Positions 17,136-29,512 of a stretch of DNA of 64,000 nt are shown here, in pieces. This DNA is from Corynebacterium urinipleomorphum. Lineage in GTDB: Bacteria; Actinomycetota; Actinomycetes; Mycobacteriales; Mycobacteriaceae. A program made the translations under genes and the position numbers. How positions within the stretch are numbered: the stretch's first letter is position 1; each line of letters begins with the position of its first letter. The stretch is from the NCBI RefSeq assembly GCF_900155535.1, contig NZ_LT706965.1, forward strand, positions 1 to 64,000. The letters run 5' to 3'. The notes under the pieces were generated by a model that had not been told where the DNA came from, searched no databases, and saw only the letters and a list, made by a program, of their open reading frames with translations.

Positions 17136-17660
17136 ATGTTGGTCGTGTATTTCTCTTCCGCGACGGGCAACACGCACCGTTTTGTGAAAAAGCTCGGTCT
17201 CCCCAGTGAGCGGATTCCGCTCCGCCGCGGTGATGAACCGCTGAAGGTGGATGAGCCGTACGTGCTGGTCTGCCCAACGTACGGTGGCGGGGTATCCCTG
17301 AACCACGAGAATTCCCGTCCAGTTCCGGTGCAGGTCATCCGGTTCCTGAACGATAAGGAGAACCGAGATCTGCTCCGTGGAGTGATCGCGGCGGGCAACT
17401 CGAATTTCGGCCCCGACTTCTGCAAGGCGGGCAACGTGATCGCCACCAAGACAGGCGCGCCGTACCTGTACCGCTTCGAGTTGATGGGCTCGGAGGAGGA
17501 CGTGGAGAAAGTGCGCGAGAACTTGGTGGGGAACGTCGATAAGCTCGGCCTCAAACCGCTGTCCGCGCGCGAGCGTGAGGTGCTTGATGCTCGTCGCGCG
17601 GAGACGGCGGAGAACGCGCAGCGGCTGGCTCGGCTCCGTGAGCGGTACCAAACTGTTTAG
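17136..17660 (+). CDS. nrdI: NrdI flavodoxin-like protein
   Basis: 174 residues. The flavin-binding loop [10 protein letters not shown] is at about 7-16, PTYGGG follows at about 46-51, and [13 protein letters not shown] is the NrdI-specific segment. NrdI supplies the oxidant that assembles the dimanganese-tyrosyl cofactor of NrdF. The C-terminal 30 residues ([20 protein letters not shown]) form a charged helix beyond the usual core. It lies between nrdH and nrdE. Confidence 0.95.
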   Translation: MLVVYFSSATGNTHRFVKKLGLPSERIPLRRGDEPLKVDEPYVLVCPTYGGGVSLNHENSRPVPVQVIRFLNDKENRDLLRGVIAAGNSNFGPDFCKAGNVIATKTGAPYLYRFELMGSEEDVEKVRENLVGNVDKLGLKPLSAREREVLDARRAETAENAQRLARLRERYQTV

Positions 17661-17704
17661 CCCCGATTTATTACAAACACTGCTTGAGAAAGGCCCGATG
17701 AACC

Positions 17705-20925
<3,221 letters not shown>

Positions 20926-20943
20926 CCCACATCCCCGCCGCCA

Positions 20944-20986
20944 CGGCCCCGCAACTCACACACCGCCCGAGTTGCGGGGCCGTTCT
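20944..20986 (+). terminator. Terminator of nrdF
   Basis: GGCCCCGCAACTC and GAGTTGCGGGGCC form a perfect 13-bp stem with an 11-base loop, followed by GTTCTATC. Confidence 0.9.
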
Positions 20987-21058
20987 ATCCCCAATCCGGG
21001 GTCAATCAGGAAAGGCCAATTAGGCAGGTGCCGCGCTCATAATGGGTGTGGCCTGTGA

Positions 21059-21095
21059 TGTCTGGATTTTGGCTGGGGCGGCCGTTAAGATGAAG
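21059..21095 (+). promoter_or_regulatory. Candidate ctaD promoter
   Basis: TAAGAT (21088-21093) resembles the corynebacterial -10 and TGGATT lies 17 bp upstream. The message would carry an untranslated leader of about 95 bases before ATG 21193. Motif evidence only. Confidence 0.35.
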
Positions 21096-21192
21096 CGGTA
21101 CTAGTTGCGCCTACCCGCGTGCCCGCGTGGGGGTGCCCAGGGAAAATCACCCCGGGACGTGGTGTGACTGAGTCTCAATCAGGAGGAATCGA

Positions 21193-23043
21193 ATGACTGC
21201 TGTGGCACCACGGCTCGACAACGAGGTCGGTACCGACGTTGTCGCCCCGGTCCGGCCGGAGCCGACCGGTAAGGCGCGTAAAGGCACCCGCCTTTATGAT
21301 TTGCTGACCACCACAGACCACAAACAGCTGGGCATTTTCTACATCATCATGTCCTTCGTGTGGTTCTTCGTGGGTGGTCTCATGGCACTGCTCATCCGTG
21401 CGGAGTTGTTCCACCCGGGTCTGCAGTTCCTGTCCAACGAACAGTTCAACCAGCTGTTCACCCTGCACGGCACGGTGATGCTTTTGGCGTTCGGTACTCC
21501 GATCGTCTGGGGCTTCGCTAACTTTGTGCTTCCCCTTCAGATCGGTGCGCCGGATGTCGCGTTCCCGCGTCTGAACTCCTTTGGTTTCTGGATCACCCAG
21601 GCCGGTATTTTGGCGATGCTTTCCGGATTCCTCACCCCGGGCGGCGCCGCTGACTTCGGCTGGACCATGTACCTGCCGCTGGCAGATGCCATCCACACCC
21701 CGGGTGTGGGCGCTGACCTGTGGATCCTGGGTGTGGGTGCCACCGGTATCGGTACCCTTGCCTCTGCGATCAACATGGTCTCCACCGTCCTGACGCTGCG
21801 CGCGCCGGGTATGACCATGTTCCGTCTGCCGGTGTTCACGTGGACGGTGTTCGTCGCGTCGATTCTGGCTCTGATGATCTTCCCGCTGCTTACTGCGGCT
21901 GCTCTCGGTGTGCTCTACGACCGCAAGCTCGGCGGACACATCTTCGACCCGGCTAACGGCGGTGCCATCCTGTGGCAGCACCTGTTCTGGTTCTTCGGCC
22001 ACCCGGAGGTCTACGTTCTCGCGCTGCCGTTCTTCGGCATCATCTCCGAGGTCGTCCCGGTCTTCTCCCGTAAGCCGATCTTCGGCTACATCGGCCTGGT
22101 CTTCGCAACCCTCGCCATCGGCGGCCTGTCCATGGCTGTGTGGGCGCACCACATGTACATCACCGGTGCGGTTCTGCTTCCGTTCTTCTCGTTCATGACC
22201 TTCCTCATCGCCGTCCCGACCGGTGTGAAGTTCTTCAACTGGGTGGGCACGATGTGGAACGGCCACTTGACGTTCGAGACTCCGATGATCTGGGCGATGG
22301 GCTTCCTGTTCACCTTCCTCTTCGGTGGTCTCACCGGCATCATGCTGGCTTCCCCGCCGCTGGACTTCCAGCTGCACGACTCCTACTTCGTCGTCGCGCA
22401 CTTCCACTACACCCTGTTCGGTACCGTGGTGTTCGCATCCTGCGCCGGCGTGTACTTCTGGTTCCCGAAGATGACGGGCCGCATGCTCGACGAGACTCTG
22501 GGCAAGTGGCACTTCTGGCTGACCTTCATCGGCTTCAACCTGACCTTCATGGTCCAGCACTGGCTGGGCAACATGGGTATGCCGCGCCGCTACGCCGACT
22601 ACCTCGACTCCGACGGCTTCACGCTGCTCAACCAGATCTCCACCATTGGTGCGCTGATCCTGGGTATCGCATTCCTGCCGTTCATCTGGAACGTGTACAA
22701 GTCCTGGCGCTACGGCGAGGTCGTCACCGTGGACGACCCGTGGGGTTACGGCAACTCCCTCGAGTGGGCTACCTCCTGCCCGCCTCCGGGACACAACTTC
22801 GAGTCCCTGCCGCGCATCCGTTCCGAGCGTCCGGCCTTCGAGCTGCACTACCCGCACATGGTTGAGACCATGCGCCGTGAGGCTCACACCGGCCACCACG
22901 ATGCCCGCTCCGAGGCGACCACCCCGGGTGAGACCCAGGGTCGTGCCACCCGCACTGAGACTGCACGCCCGGAGACGGTGACCACCGTTCGCCCGGCAGA
23001 AGGTCGCGGCCCGGCATCCGGCTCTACCAAGGTTACCGACTAG
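21193..23043 (+). CDS. ctaD: Cytochrome c oxidase subunit I (aa3 type)
   Basis: 616 residues with 12 or more TM helices; catalytic haem-copper subunit of cytochrome aa3 oxidase. Seen: [13 protein letters not shown], the low-spin haem region [13 protein letters not shown], the CuB ligand and cross-linked Tyr in H270-PEVY274, then WAHHMYITG and [11 protein letters not shown]. The C-terminal tail of about 70 residues is polar and Thr/Arg-rich, long for the family. AGGAGGA precedes the ATG. Single-gene unit between terminators. The assembly-type CopD-CtaG gene lies at 51432. Confidence 0.97.
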   Translation: MTAVAPRLDNEVGTDVVAPVRPEPTGKARKGTRLYDLLTTTDHKQLGIFYIIMSFVWFFVGGLMALLIRAELFHPGLQFLSNEQFNQLFTLHGTVMLLAFGTPIVWGFANFVLPLQIGAPDVAFPRLNSFGFWITQAGILAMLSGFLTPGGAADFGWTMYLPLADAIHTPGVGADLWILGVGATGIGTLASAINMVSTVLTLRAPGMTMFRLPVFTWTVFVASILALMIFPLLTAAALGVLYDRKLGGHIFDPANGGAILWQHLFWFFGHPEVYVLALPFFGIISEVVPVFSRKPIFGYIGLVFATLAIGGLSMAVWAHHMYITGAVLLPFFSFMTFLIAVPTGVKFFNWVGTMWNGHLTFETPMIWAMGFLFTFLFGGLTGIMLASPPLDFQLHDSYFVVAHFHYTLFGTVVFASCAGVYFWFPKMTGRMLDETLGKWHFWLTFIGFNLTFMVQHWLGNMGMPRRYADYLDSDGFTLLNQISTIGALILGIAFLPFIWNVYKSWRYGEVVTVDDPWGYGNSLEWATSCPPPGHNFESLPRIRSERPAFELHYPHMVETMRREAHTGHHDARSEATTPGETQGRATRTETARPETVTTVRPAEGRGPASGSTKVTD

Positions 23044-23055
23044 CCACCGGCTTCG

Positions 23056-23121
23056 GCGGCCTTTAGAGGCCGCTCCTGATTGACAGCCCCATTCCACGTG
23101 AATCGTGGAGTGGGGCTTCTT
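23056..23121 (+). terminator. Double hairpin terminator of ctaD
   Basis: GCGGCC/GGCCGC forms a short first hairpin at 23056-23073. A second, longer one (AGCCCCATTCCACG with CGTGGAGTGGGGCT, one G:T pair) lies at 23085-23117 and is followed by TCTTG. Confidence 0.85.
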
Positions 23122-23146
23122 GCTGTAGTGCGGTAGTTTCGTACCC

Positions 23147-24397
23147 ATGACTTACGCCGTGCGCCTGCAACCTGGTCTCAACTACGCCGTGATCACGCTG
23201 ACGGGGGCGGACCGCCCGGGAGTGACGGCCGCATTCTTCGCGGTTTTGTCGCAGCACGGCGTGCAACTTCTGGATGTCGAGCAGGCGAATTTCCGCGGAC
23301 GGCTCGCCCTCGCCGCTTTTGCGGGTGTCAACCCAGTCGCAGTTGAAGCTCTACGCCGCGATCTTGAGGCGGCACCGCAGTTGACAGACCACACGGTGCT
23401 GATTGAGACAGATGAGGAATCGCTTGCTCCGCAGCGCAAGCGCTCCACTCACGCGGTAGTAGTGCTGGGGGACCCGGTGACGGCGGAGTCGGTCTCTGAA
23501 ATCGGCCGCACGCTCGCGGACTTCGGCGCGAACATCGACCGCATCAGGGGCATCTCCGACTATCCGGTGACTGGGCTGGAGTTGTCCATCACCATCCCCG
23601 GCCAGGGGGACGAAGTCAGCCACACAGTCCGTAAAGCACTAGCGGAGCTGTCGTCGGGGCTTGGCGTGGATATCGCCATCGAGCGTGCTGGTCTTGCCCG
23701 CCGTTCAAAGCGTCTGGTCTGCTTCGACTGCGACTCCACTCTCATCACCGGTGAGGTCATCGAGATGCTCGCGGCCCATGCCGGACGAGAGGAAGAGGTT
23801 GCTGCAGTCACTGAACGCGCGATGCGCGGGGAGCTGGATTTCGAGGAGTCCTTGCGCGAGCGCGTGAAAGCGCTGGCAGGCCTGGATGCCTCTGTCATTG
23901 ATGAGGTAGCGCGTGACATCGAGCTCACCCCAGGTGCCCGGACCACCATCCGCACTTTGAAGCAGATGGGCTACCGGACCGCAGTGGTCTCCGGTGGCTT
24001 CATACAGGTGCTTGAACCGATGGCAGAAGACCTTGAGTTGGACTACGTGCGCGCCAATACTCTGGAGATCGTCGACGGGAAGTTGACGGGCGAGGTGATT
24101 GGACAGGTCGTCGATAGGCGGGCAAAGGCCGATTTCCTCGCCGAGTTCGCTGCAGACTCAGGGCTTCGCATGTCGCAGACTGTCGCAGTGGGCGACGGCG
24201 CGAACGACATCGACATGATCACCAAGGCGGGCCTAGGTATCGCGTTCAACGCGAAGCCGGCGTTGAGGGAGGTGGCGGATACCGCGCTGAACCACCCATT
24301 CCTCGACGCGGTTCTGTACATCATGGGTGTGCCGCGCCACGAGATCGACGTGCTCAACGAGGAGCAGGGGATTGACGGAAAGGTCGCTCTGGATTGA
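23147..24397 (+). CDS. serB: Phosphoserine phosphatase with N-terminal ACT domains
   Basis: 416 residues; last step of serine synthesis. The N-terminal half (about 1-180) has two ACT-like regulatory domains (LTGADRPGVTAAFFAVL and GDPVTAESVSEI). The HAD phosphatase follows, with the nucleophile motif D194-C-D196-S-T in CFDCDSTLITGEVIEM, then VSGGFIQVLEPMA and GDGANDIDMI. This is the SerB2-like form of mycobacteria, in which the ACT domains give serine feedback. It overlaps the next gene by one base. Confidence 0.95.
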   Translation: MTYAVRLQPGLNYAVITLTGADRPGVTAAFFAVLSQHGVQLLDVEQANFRGRLALAAFAGVNPVAVEALRRDLEAAPQLTDHTVLIETDEESLAPQRKRSTHAVVVLGDPVTAESVSEIGRTLADFGANIDRIRGISDYPVTGLELSITIPGQGDEVSHTVRKALAELSSGLGVDIAIERAGLARRSKRLVCFDCDSTLITGEVIEMLAAHAGREEEVAAVTERAMRGELDFEESLRERVKALAGLDASVIDEVARDIELTPGARTTIRTLKQMGYRTAVVSGGFIQVLEPMAEDLELDYVRANTLEIVDGKLTGEVIGQVVDRRAKADFLAEFAADSGLRMSQTVAVGDGANDIDMITKAGLGIAFNAKPALREVADTALNHPFLDAVLYIMGVPRHEIDVLNEEQGIDGKVALD

Positions 24398-25134
24398 TGG
24401 GGAGCGAACTTATCTGCGCCCACTCGTTCCTCGTCAATAGTCTCTCCGCGCCAGGCCGCGGTGAGGAGGACCCGGACGACCCACAGACCGTTCAAGCAAT
24501 GCAGATCGCACTGCATGTGCCCAAGATCGATCCGCCCGTGCGCACGGATCTGTTGGCTGCGGCAGCTCGGGCTGTCGTGCAGGTGTGCCTTGACCCGCGT
24601 GCTGCAGAATCAGGCTCGTGGCACGATGCGTTGGAGCAGTGGTACGGGCACAGGATCCGCAAAATCGCCCGCCGCGCTCGCGGTGCCGGTTGGGACGGTG
24701 TGCAGGCTTTGCCTGGGTGCACGGCAACCGCCGGCACCGCGATGGCGCGCGCTTTCATTCCGTCTGCGGTAGGGGAGGTCCCGCACGCAATCTCGAAGCT
24801 GCAAATCCGCGGCACAGACGTGCCTCTCGAAGACGATGCGCCCGGCGACCCTGGGATTCCGCTAATCGCCATCGATACCTCGCTGGACATGACCGCTGGT
24901 AAAGCTGCGGCACAGGCGGGGCATGGCTCCATGCTGCTCGCCGCGGCGATGAGCTCTGATGCAGTCGCAGCGTGGGCTGCCGTCGGCTTCCCGCTGCAGG
25001 TGAGGGAAGTGCCGCGGAAGCTCTTTGCTGAATTAGCGGCCGAACCCGGGGCGGTAGCGGTACAAGACAGCGGCTTCACTGAGGTCGCTCCTGGGTCGAC
25101 CACCGTCGTGGCCCTCCCCGGCAGCTATGCCTAG
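24397..25134 (+). CDS. Peptidyl-tRNA hydrolase PTH2-family protein
   Basis: 245 residues. The C-terminal half carries the PTH2 signature IDTSLDMTAGKAAAQAGHGS and PLQVREVPRKLF, then VQDSGFTEVAPGSTTVVALP. This fold releases peptides from prematurely dropped peptidyl-tRNA. The N-terminal half (about 1-130) is not part of classical PTH2 and looks like an actinobacterial extension. The ATG overlaps the serB stop (TGATG), so coupling is likely. It ends 17 bp from the convergent dinG. Confidence 0.82.
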   Translation: MGSELICAHSFLVNSLSAPGRGEEDPDDPQTVQAMQIALHVPKIDPPVRTDLLAAAARAVVQVCLDPRAAESGSWHDALEQWYGHRIRKIARRARGAGWDGVQALPGCTATAGTAMARAFIPSAVGEVPHAISKLQIRGTDVPLEDDAPGDPGIPLIAIDTSLDMTAGKAAAQAGHGSMLLAAAMSSDAVAAWAAVGFPLQVREVPRKLFAELAAEPGAVAVQDSGFTEVAPGSTTVVALPGSYA

Positions 25135-25151
25135 TCCTGTTTCATCGCGGT

Positions 25152-27137
25152 CTAGCTTGGCGCTGTGAGGCGGCGCAGCGCGCCGCGGACCACGTCTGGG
25201 TCGGTTGTCTCCCAGAAATCGGGGAGGGACGCGCGGAGAAATTGACCGTACCGCTTTGTGACGAGGCGGCTGTCCAGCACTGAGACCACACCGCGGTCTG
25301 AGGTGCTGCGCAGGAGGCGCCCCGTCCCTTGCGCGAGCAGGAGCGCGGCGTGAGTGGCGGAGACTTCCATGAACCCGGAGCGGCCGGCAGCGTCGGCCGC
25401 GTTGCTGCGCGCCTGCAACAACGGGTCGTCCGGACGGGGAAACGGGATGCGGTCGATGATCACTTGGGACAACGAGGTGCCCGGGACATCGACGCCCTGC
25501 CACAGGGTAAGAGTGCCGAAAAGGCAGGAATTCTCGTTGTTGGTGAACTCTTTGACAAGCGCACCGATGGAGTCATCGCCCTGCACGAGAATGTCGAATG
25601 GCAGACGTGCGCGGAGAGCTTCAGCAGCTTCGACAGCCGCGCGTTTCGACGAGAACAGCCCCAGTGTGCGCCCTCCGGAAGCTGTGATGAGCTCGGCCAT
25701 CTCGTCGATGGTGGCTGGTTGCAGACCGTCGCGGCCGGGCGGCGGCAGGTGTTTGGCAATGTAGAGGATGCCGCTCGTGCGGGGATCGAACGGCGTGCCG
25801 GCGTCGAGGCTGTCCCACGACCCGTCCGGCAGACCCCAGTTGGCCGCCATGGCGCGGAAGTTTCCGCCGACTGCCAGCGTCGCTGATGCCAGCACCACGG
25901 TCTGTTCGCTGAACAGCCGCTCGCGCAGAAGTGCCGACACCGACAGCGGGGCGACAGCTACGGAATCCCCGTAACGCTCGGAGCGGGTCAGCCAGACCAC
26001 GTCAAAGTGCTTCGCCGGGTCCTCTTCGTCGAAGACATCGAGGATGCGCACAAGAGAATCGTGTAGTTCCGTCAGGTGGTTCTTCAGGTTCTCCCGTTCG
26101 GCGAACGTCTCCGGGTCATTCGTCGACTCGCCCTCGGGAGATCGCGCAATGGCCTCGCGGGTGCGCCACAGGGCATCGCGTACCGCCGCGAACGATGCCC
26201 GGGCAGGATCGGAGATCGTTTCCCAGCGGCCGGGGGATTCGAGGTCGAGGACGGCAGAGAAGTCGTCGATAAGCTCCTCGAGCTTCTGTTGCTCAGTTGT
26301 GGCCTTGAGCTTCCCGGCGCGGCGCGCGGCGAGCGTGAGGGCGCGGGCGGAAAGCTCGTTCGTGGCTACGGAGGTGACGCGGCCGTCGAGTTCGTGCGCC
26401 TCGTCGATGATCACAACGTCGTGGTCGGGAAGAATGTTCGCGTCGGACATCGCGTCGATGGCCAGCAGTGCGTGGTTGGTGACCACGATGTCGACATCGT
26501 GCGTGCGATGCCGCGCGGCTTCCGCGAAGCACTCTTCGCCGTGCGGGCACCGCGTCGCGCCCAGACATTCGTTCGCGGTGACGGAGACCTGGCGCCATGC
26601 GGCGTCGGGCACACCGGGCTCGAGCTCATCCCGGTCGCCAGTGTCGGTTTCGTCCGCCCACTCGTGGACCCGTTTGATGTGGCGACCGAGCCATGACACG
26701 TCTTCGGTGTCCATGAGTGCGTCCGGTGCATCTTGCTCGACGGTGAGCTTGTTCAGGCACAGGTAATTTGAGCGGCCCTTTTGTATCGCGAACGTCGGAG
26801 TGCGCGGAAGCAACGGCTCGAGCGCTTCGACGAGGCGGGGCAGATCGCGGTCGACCAACTGGCGCTGCAGGGCAAGTGTCGCAGTGGACACAATCACCGT
26901 GGTGTCTGTCGCTTGGGCGTGACGGATTGCCGGGACGAGGTAGGCGAGCGATTTACCGGTGCCTGTGCCCGCTTGGACGGCGAGGTGGCGCTCCGAGTCG
27001 AGGGCGTCGGACACAGCCTCCGCCATTGCCACTTGTCCGGGCCGCTGAGAGCCGCCGAGCGATGTGACGGCTGCGCTGAGTAGCTCTTCCGTGGACAGCG
27101 ACAGCGGGCGATCCTGCTCCTTCTCTGCGCCCGTCAC
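25152..27137 (-). CDS. dinG: DinG-family ATP-dependent DNA helicase
   Basis: 661 residues, superfamily 2, XPD/DinG branch. Walker A GTGTGKS is at about 57-63. An iron-sulfur-type cysteine set is seen (LCLNKL, then ECLGATRCPHGEECF), and the DEAH box IIDEAHEL lies near 243-250. Motif VI appears as QGTGRLLRSTSDRGVV. It unwinds 5'-tailed or damaged DNA and R-loops. The start overlaps the pncB stop by four bases, so it is co-transcribed with pncB. Confidence 0.92.
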   Translation of the reverse strand: MTGAEKEQDRPLSLSTEELLSAAVTSLGGSQRPGQVAMAEAVSDALDSERHLAVQAGTGTGKSLAYLVPAIRHAQATDTTVIVSTATLALQRQLVDRDLPRLVEALEPLLPRTPTFAIQKGRSNYLCLNKLTVEQDAPDALMDTEDVSWLGRHIKRVHEWADETDTGDRDELEPGVPDAAWRQVSVTANECLGATRCPHGEECFAEAARHRTHDVDIVVTNHALLAIDAMSDANILPDHDVVIIDEAHELDGRVTSVATNELSARALTLAARRAGKLKATTEQQKLEELIDDFSAVLDLESPGRWETISDPARASFAAVRDALWRTREAIARSPEGESTNDPETFAERENLKNHLTELHDSLVRILDVFDEEDPAKHFDVVWLTRSERYGDSVAVAPLSVSALLRERLFSEQTVVLASATLAVGGNFRAMAANWGLPDGSWDSLDAGTPFDPRTSGILYIAKHLPPPGRDGLQPATIDEMAELITASGGRTLGLFSSKRAAVEAAEALRARLPFDILVQGDDSIGALVKEFTNNENSCLFGTLTLWQGVDVPGTSLSQVIIDRIPFPRPDDPLLQARSNAADAAGRSGFMEVSATHAALLLAQGTGRLLRSTSDRGVVSVLDSRLVTKRYGQFLRASLPDFWETTDPDVVRGALRRLTAPS

Positions 27138-28480
27138 TCTTCAGGGAAACCGACGAGACGGGTGCGTACGGCCGGTTCATCACGGGACAGGGACAGGCCC
27201 TCCCACGGCAAGGTCTCGCGCTGCTTGGCCAGGTGCTCGCGGGACGCTTCCAGATCATCGAGGCCGTCGACGATCTCGCCGTCGCGCATGAGCGGCACGA
27301 CCAGTTGCCGGTAATCCAGCGATGTCGGGTTCTCCGGCGGATTGGACTGCGGGTAGACAATCTCGTCGACCGCAACTCCCGTGCCGCGGTAGGTGCGCAC
27401 CGCGCCTTTCGCGCCGCCCTTCATCTGCTTGCCGGACGAGCGCTTCGCCACAGGCACCCCGTCGACCTCGACGAGTTTGTACACCATGCCCGCAGTGGGT
27501 GCGCCTGAACCAGTGACCACAGACGTACCGACGCCGTAGCCATCCACCGGGTCGCCACGTAGACCTGCGATGGCGAATTCGTCGAGGTCGCTGGAGACGA
27601 TGATCTTGGTGTTGTACGCGCCGAGGCTGTCCAGTTGCGCGCGGACACGGCGCGACATGATGCCCAAGTCGCCTGAGTCGAGGCGGACCCCGCCGAGCTC
27701 GGGGCCGGCCACCTCGATTGCGTTGGCGACGCCTTGGGTGATGTCGTACGTATCGACGAGCAATGTCGTGTGCACCCCGAGCGAATCAATCTGCGCCTTG
27801 AAGGCAGCCTTCTCATTAGGGGTGCCGTCTGGGTTCGTGTGCAGCAGCGTCCAAGCGTGGGCCGCGGTGCCGGCCGCCGGGATACCGTAACGCAGGCTCG
27901 CCTCCATGTTGGAGGTGGAATTGAAGCCCGCAATGTAAGCCGCCCGGGCGGATGTCACTGCGGCCTGTTCGTTCGTGCGGCGCGATCCCATCTCCATGAT
28001 CGGTCGGCCGTCCGCAGCGGTGACCATACGCGAGGCGGCTGTCGCCACAGCCGAATCGGAGTTGAGGATGGATAGGATCACCGTCTCCAGGATGCAGCAC
28101 TCGGCGAACGTGCCGCGGACCGTCAGGATCGGGGAGTACGGGAAGTACAACTCGCCTTCCCGGTAGCCGTCGATCTGCCCGCTGAAGCGGTAATTGCGCA
28201 GGAAGTCCTTGGTCTTGTCGCTCAAAAAGTCCGCCGTGGCGATCTGTTCTTCTGTGAAGCGGAACTTGCGAACAGCTTCGATGAGGCGGCCGGTGCCCGC
28301 GACAACACCGTAGCGGCGCTCGTGTTGCAGCTTGCGCGCGAAGACCTCGAACACGCATTCCCGCGCGTACGTGCCGTCCTGCATGGACGCGTCAAGCATG
28401 GTCAGCTCGTACATGTCGGTCAGGAACGCGGTGGAGGATTGGTAATCGCTGGACTGGATGTCCGCCTCAGGCGTAGTCAT
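27134..28480 (-). CDS. pncB: Nicotinate phosphoribosyltransferase
   Basis: 448 residues; makes nicotinate mononucleotide from nicotinate and PRPP in NAD salvage. Seen: STAFLTDMYELTMLDA near the N-terminus, FSGQIDGYREGELYFPYSPI, EMGSRRTNEQAAV, GTAAHAWTLLH, and the phosphate-binding VRLDSGDLGIMSRRVR. Start ATG 28480 follows AGGATT; the open frame extends to 28672 but that part is the divergent promoter shared with clpS. It works with pncA at 37694 and nadE at 10092. Confidence 0.95.
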   Translation of the reverse strand: MTTPEADIQSSDYQSSTAFLTDMYELTMLDASMQDGTYARECVFEVFARKLQHERRYGVVAGTGRLIEAVRKFRFTEEQIATADFLSDKTKDFLRNYRFSGQIDGYREGELYFPYSPILTVRGTFAECCILETVILSILNSDSAVATAASRMVTAADGRPIMEMGSRRTNEQAAVTSARAAYIAGFNSTSNMEASLRYGIPAAGTAAHAWTLLHTNPDGTPNEKAAFKAQIDSLGVHTTLLVDTYDITQGVANAIEVAGPELGGVRLDSGDLGIMSRRVRAQLDSLGAYNTKIIVSSDLDEFAIAGLRGDPVDGYGVGTSVVTGSGAPTAGMVYKLVEVDGVPVAKRSSGKQMKGGAKGAVRTYRGTGVAVDEIVYPQSNPPENPTSLDYRQLVVPLMRDGEIVDGLDDLEASREHLAKQRETLPWEGLSLSRDEPAVRTRLVGFPEE

Positions 28481-28559
28481 GAGGGTAATCCTAGTCGGTG
28501 CGGGCTGACACATGTACGGCCGTCCGCCGAGCCGGGGCGAGTCTAGTAAAGTTGGGTTT

Positions 28560-28886
28560 ATGACTGGTGTCACACGCGAGATTCGCATGGGCTCGCCCAT
28601 GGCCACGCCTGAGCTCGACGAGGAAATTGATGTCGACGTCGATGTCGCAGAGAACCTCCCATGGATGTGCATCGTGTGGGATGACCCAGTGAACCTGCAG
28701 AGCTACGTCACCTACGTCTTCCAGACAGTGCTGGGGTATGGACGCAAGCGCGCCCAGGAGCTCATGATGCAGGTGCACACGGAAGGGAAGGCAGTCGTCT
28801 CCTCCGGCGAGAAAGACAAAGTCGAAGGTGATGTGAAGAAGCTGCATACTGCGGGTCTGTGGGCCACGATGCAGCAGGCGGGGTGA
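28560..28886 (+). CDS. clpS: ATP-dependent Clp protease adaptor ClpS
   Basis: 108 residues. The core [20 protein letters not shown] contains the N-degron-binding DDPVN, followed by KAQELM-like [17 protein letters not shown] and [20 protein letters not shown]. ClpS delivers N-end-rule substrates to ClpAP/ClpCP. It starts the rightward cluster also containing DUF2017, P1 peptidase and rhomboid genes, an order conserved in mycobacteria. Confidence 0.95.
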   Translation: MTGVTREIRMGSPMATPELDEEIDVDVDVAENLPWMCIVWDDPVNLQSYVTYVFQTVLGYGRKRAQELMMQVHTEGKAVVSSGEKDKVEGDVKKLHTAGLWATMQQAG

Positions 28887-28972
28887 CCCCGGCGGGCAGA
28901 ACGAGCCTGAACAACGAGCCTGAACAAGGACGTTCGAGAACAAGCAGCTAATTCGAGGGGAGAGGCACAGAG

Positions 28973-29512
28973 ATGCAGCCGTGGCGGCGGAAGAAGGGAC
29001 TCATGCGGGCCACGCGGTACAGCGCCGTGTTCGACCCGATGGAGCGCGAGGTCATCGGTGATCTCACGGCCACTGTTTCAGAGGCGTTGATTCACAGGGC
29101 GCAGTCCGCCCCGAAGGATGAGTTAGCCGCCATGATGGACATGCCGTCGGGTCACACGGAGGCTCCGCAGGATCCGTCCCTTGCCCGTTTGCTGCCCGAT
29201 TTCGAGCGTGAAGGCGATGAGGAGTTCGACGGCGACAATTCTCTTCTACGCAGCTTGCACGAAAACGACATCATCAAGGCGAAGTTGAGCAACCTGCAGG
29301 TGATCAATGAAGCGCTGGGCCCCACTGGTGGCGTGGCCGTCACCATCGAGGAAGAGGACGCGCACCGAGTCATCGCTGCGCTCAACGACATGCGCCTGTA
29401 TGTGGCATCGTCCGACGTCCAAAGTGAATCGGCTGAGCAGGACCGCGACAATCTCGTGGAGTGGCTCGCGTTCTGTCAGGATTCTCTGTTGCAGGCGTTG
29501 ATGGGGGAATAG
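28973..29512 (+). CDS. DUF2017 family protein
   Basis: 179 residues, acidic, mostly helical, starting MQPWRRKKGLMRATRYSAVF. The RYSAVFDPMEREVIGDLTATV segment is typical for DUF2017, a family found next to clpS in actinobacteria. It has no enzyme motif; a role with ClpS or Clp protease is only suggested by the constant neighbourhood. AGGGGAGAGG precedes the ATG. Its stop overlaps the GTG start of the next gene by one base. Confidence 0.85.
   Translation: MQPWRRKKGLMRATRYSAVFDPMEREVIGDLTATVSEALIHRAQSAPKDELAAMMDMPSGHTEAPQDPSLARLLPDFEREGDEEFDGDNSLLRSLHENDIIKAKLSNLQVINEALGPTGGVAVTIEEEDAHRVIAALNDMRLYVASSDVQSESAEQDRDNLVEWLAFCQDSLLQALMGE

Noticed and set aside
21175..23148. A 657-codon frame antisense to ctaD
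   Set aside because: ctaD is certain and highly conserved; the antisense product is Glu/Gly/His/Arg-rich without a fold.
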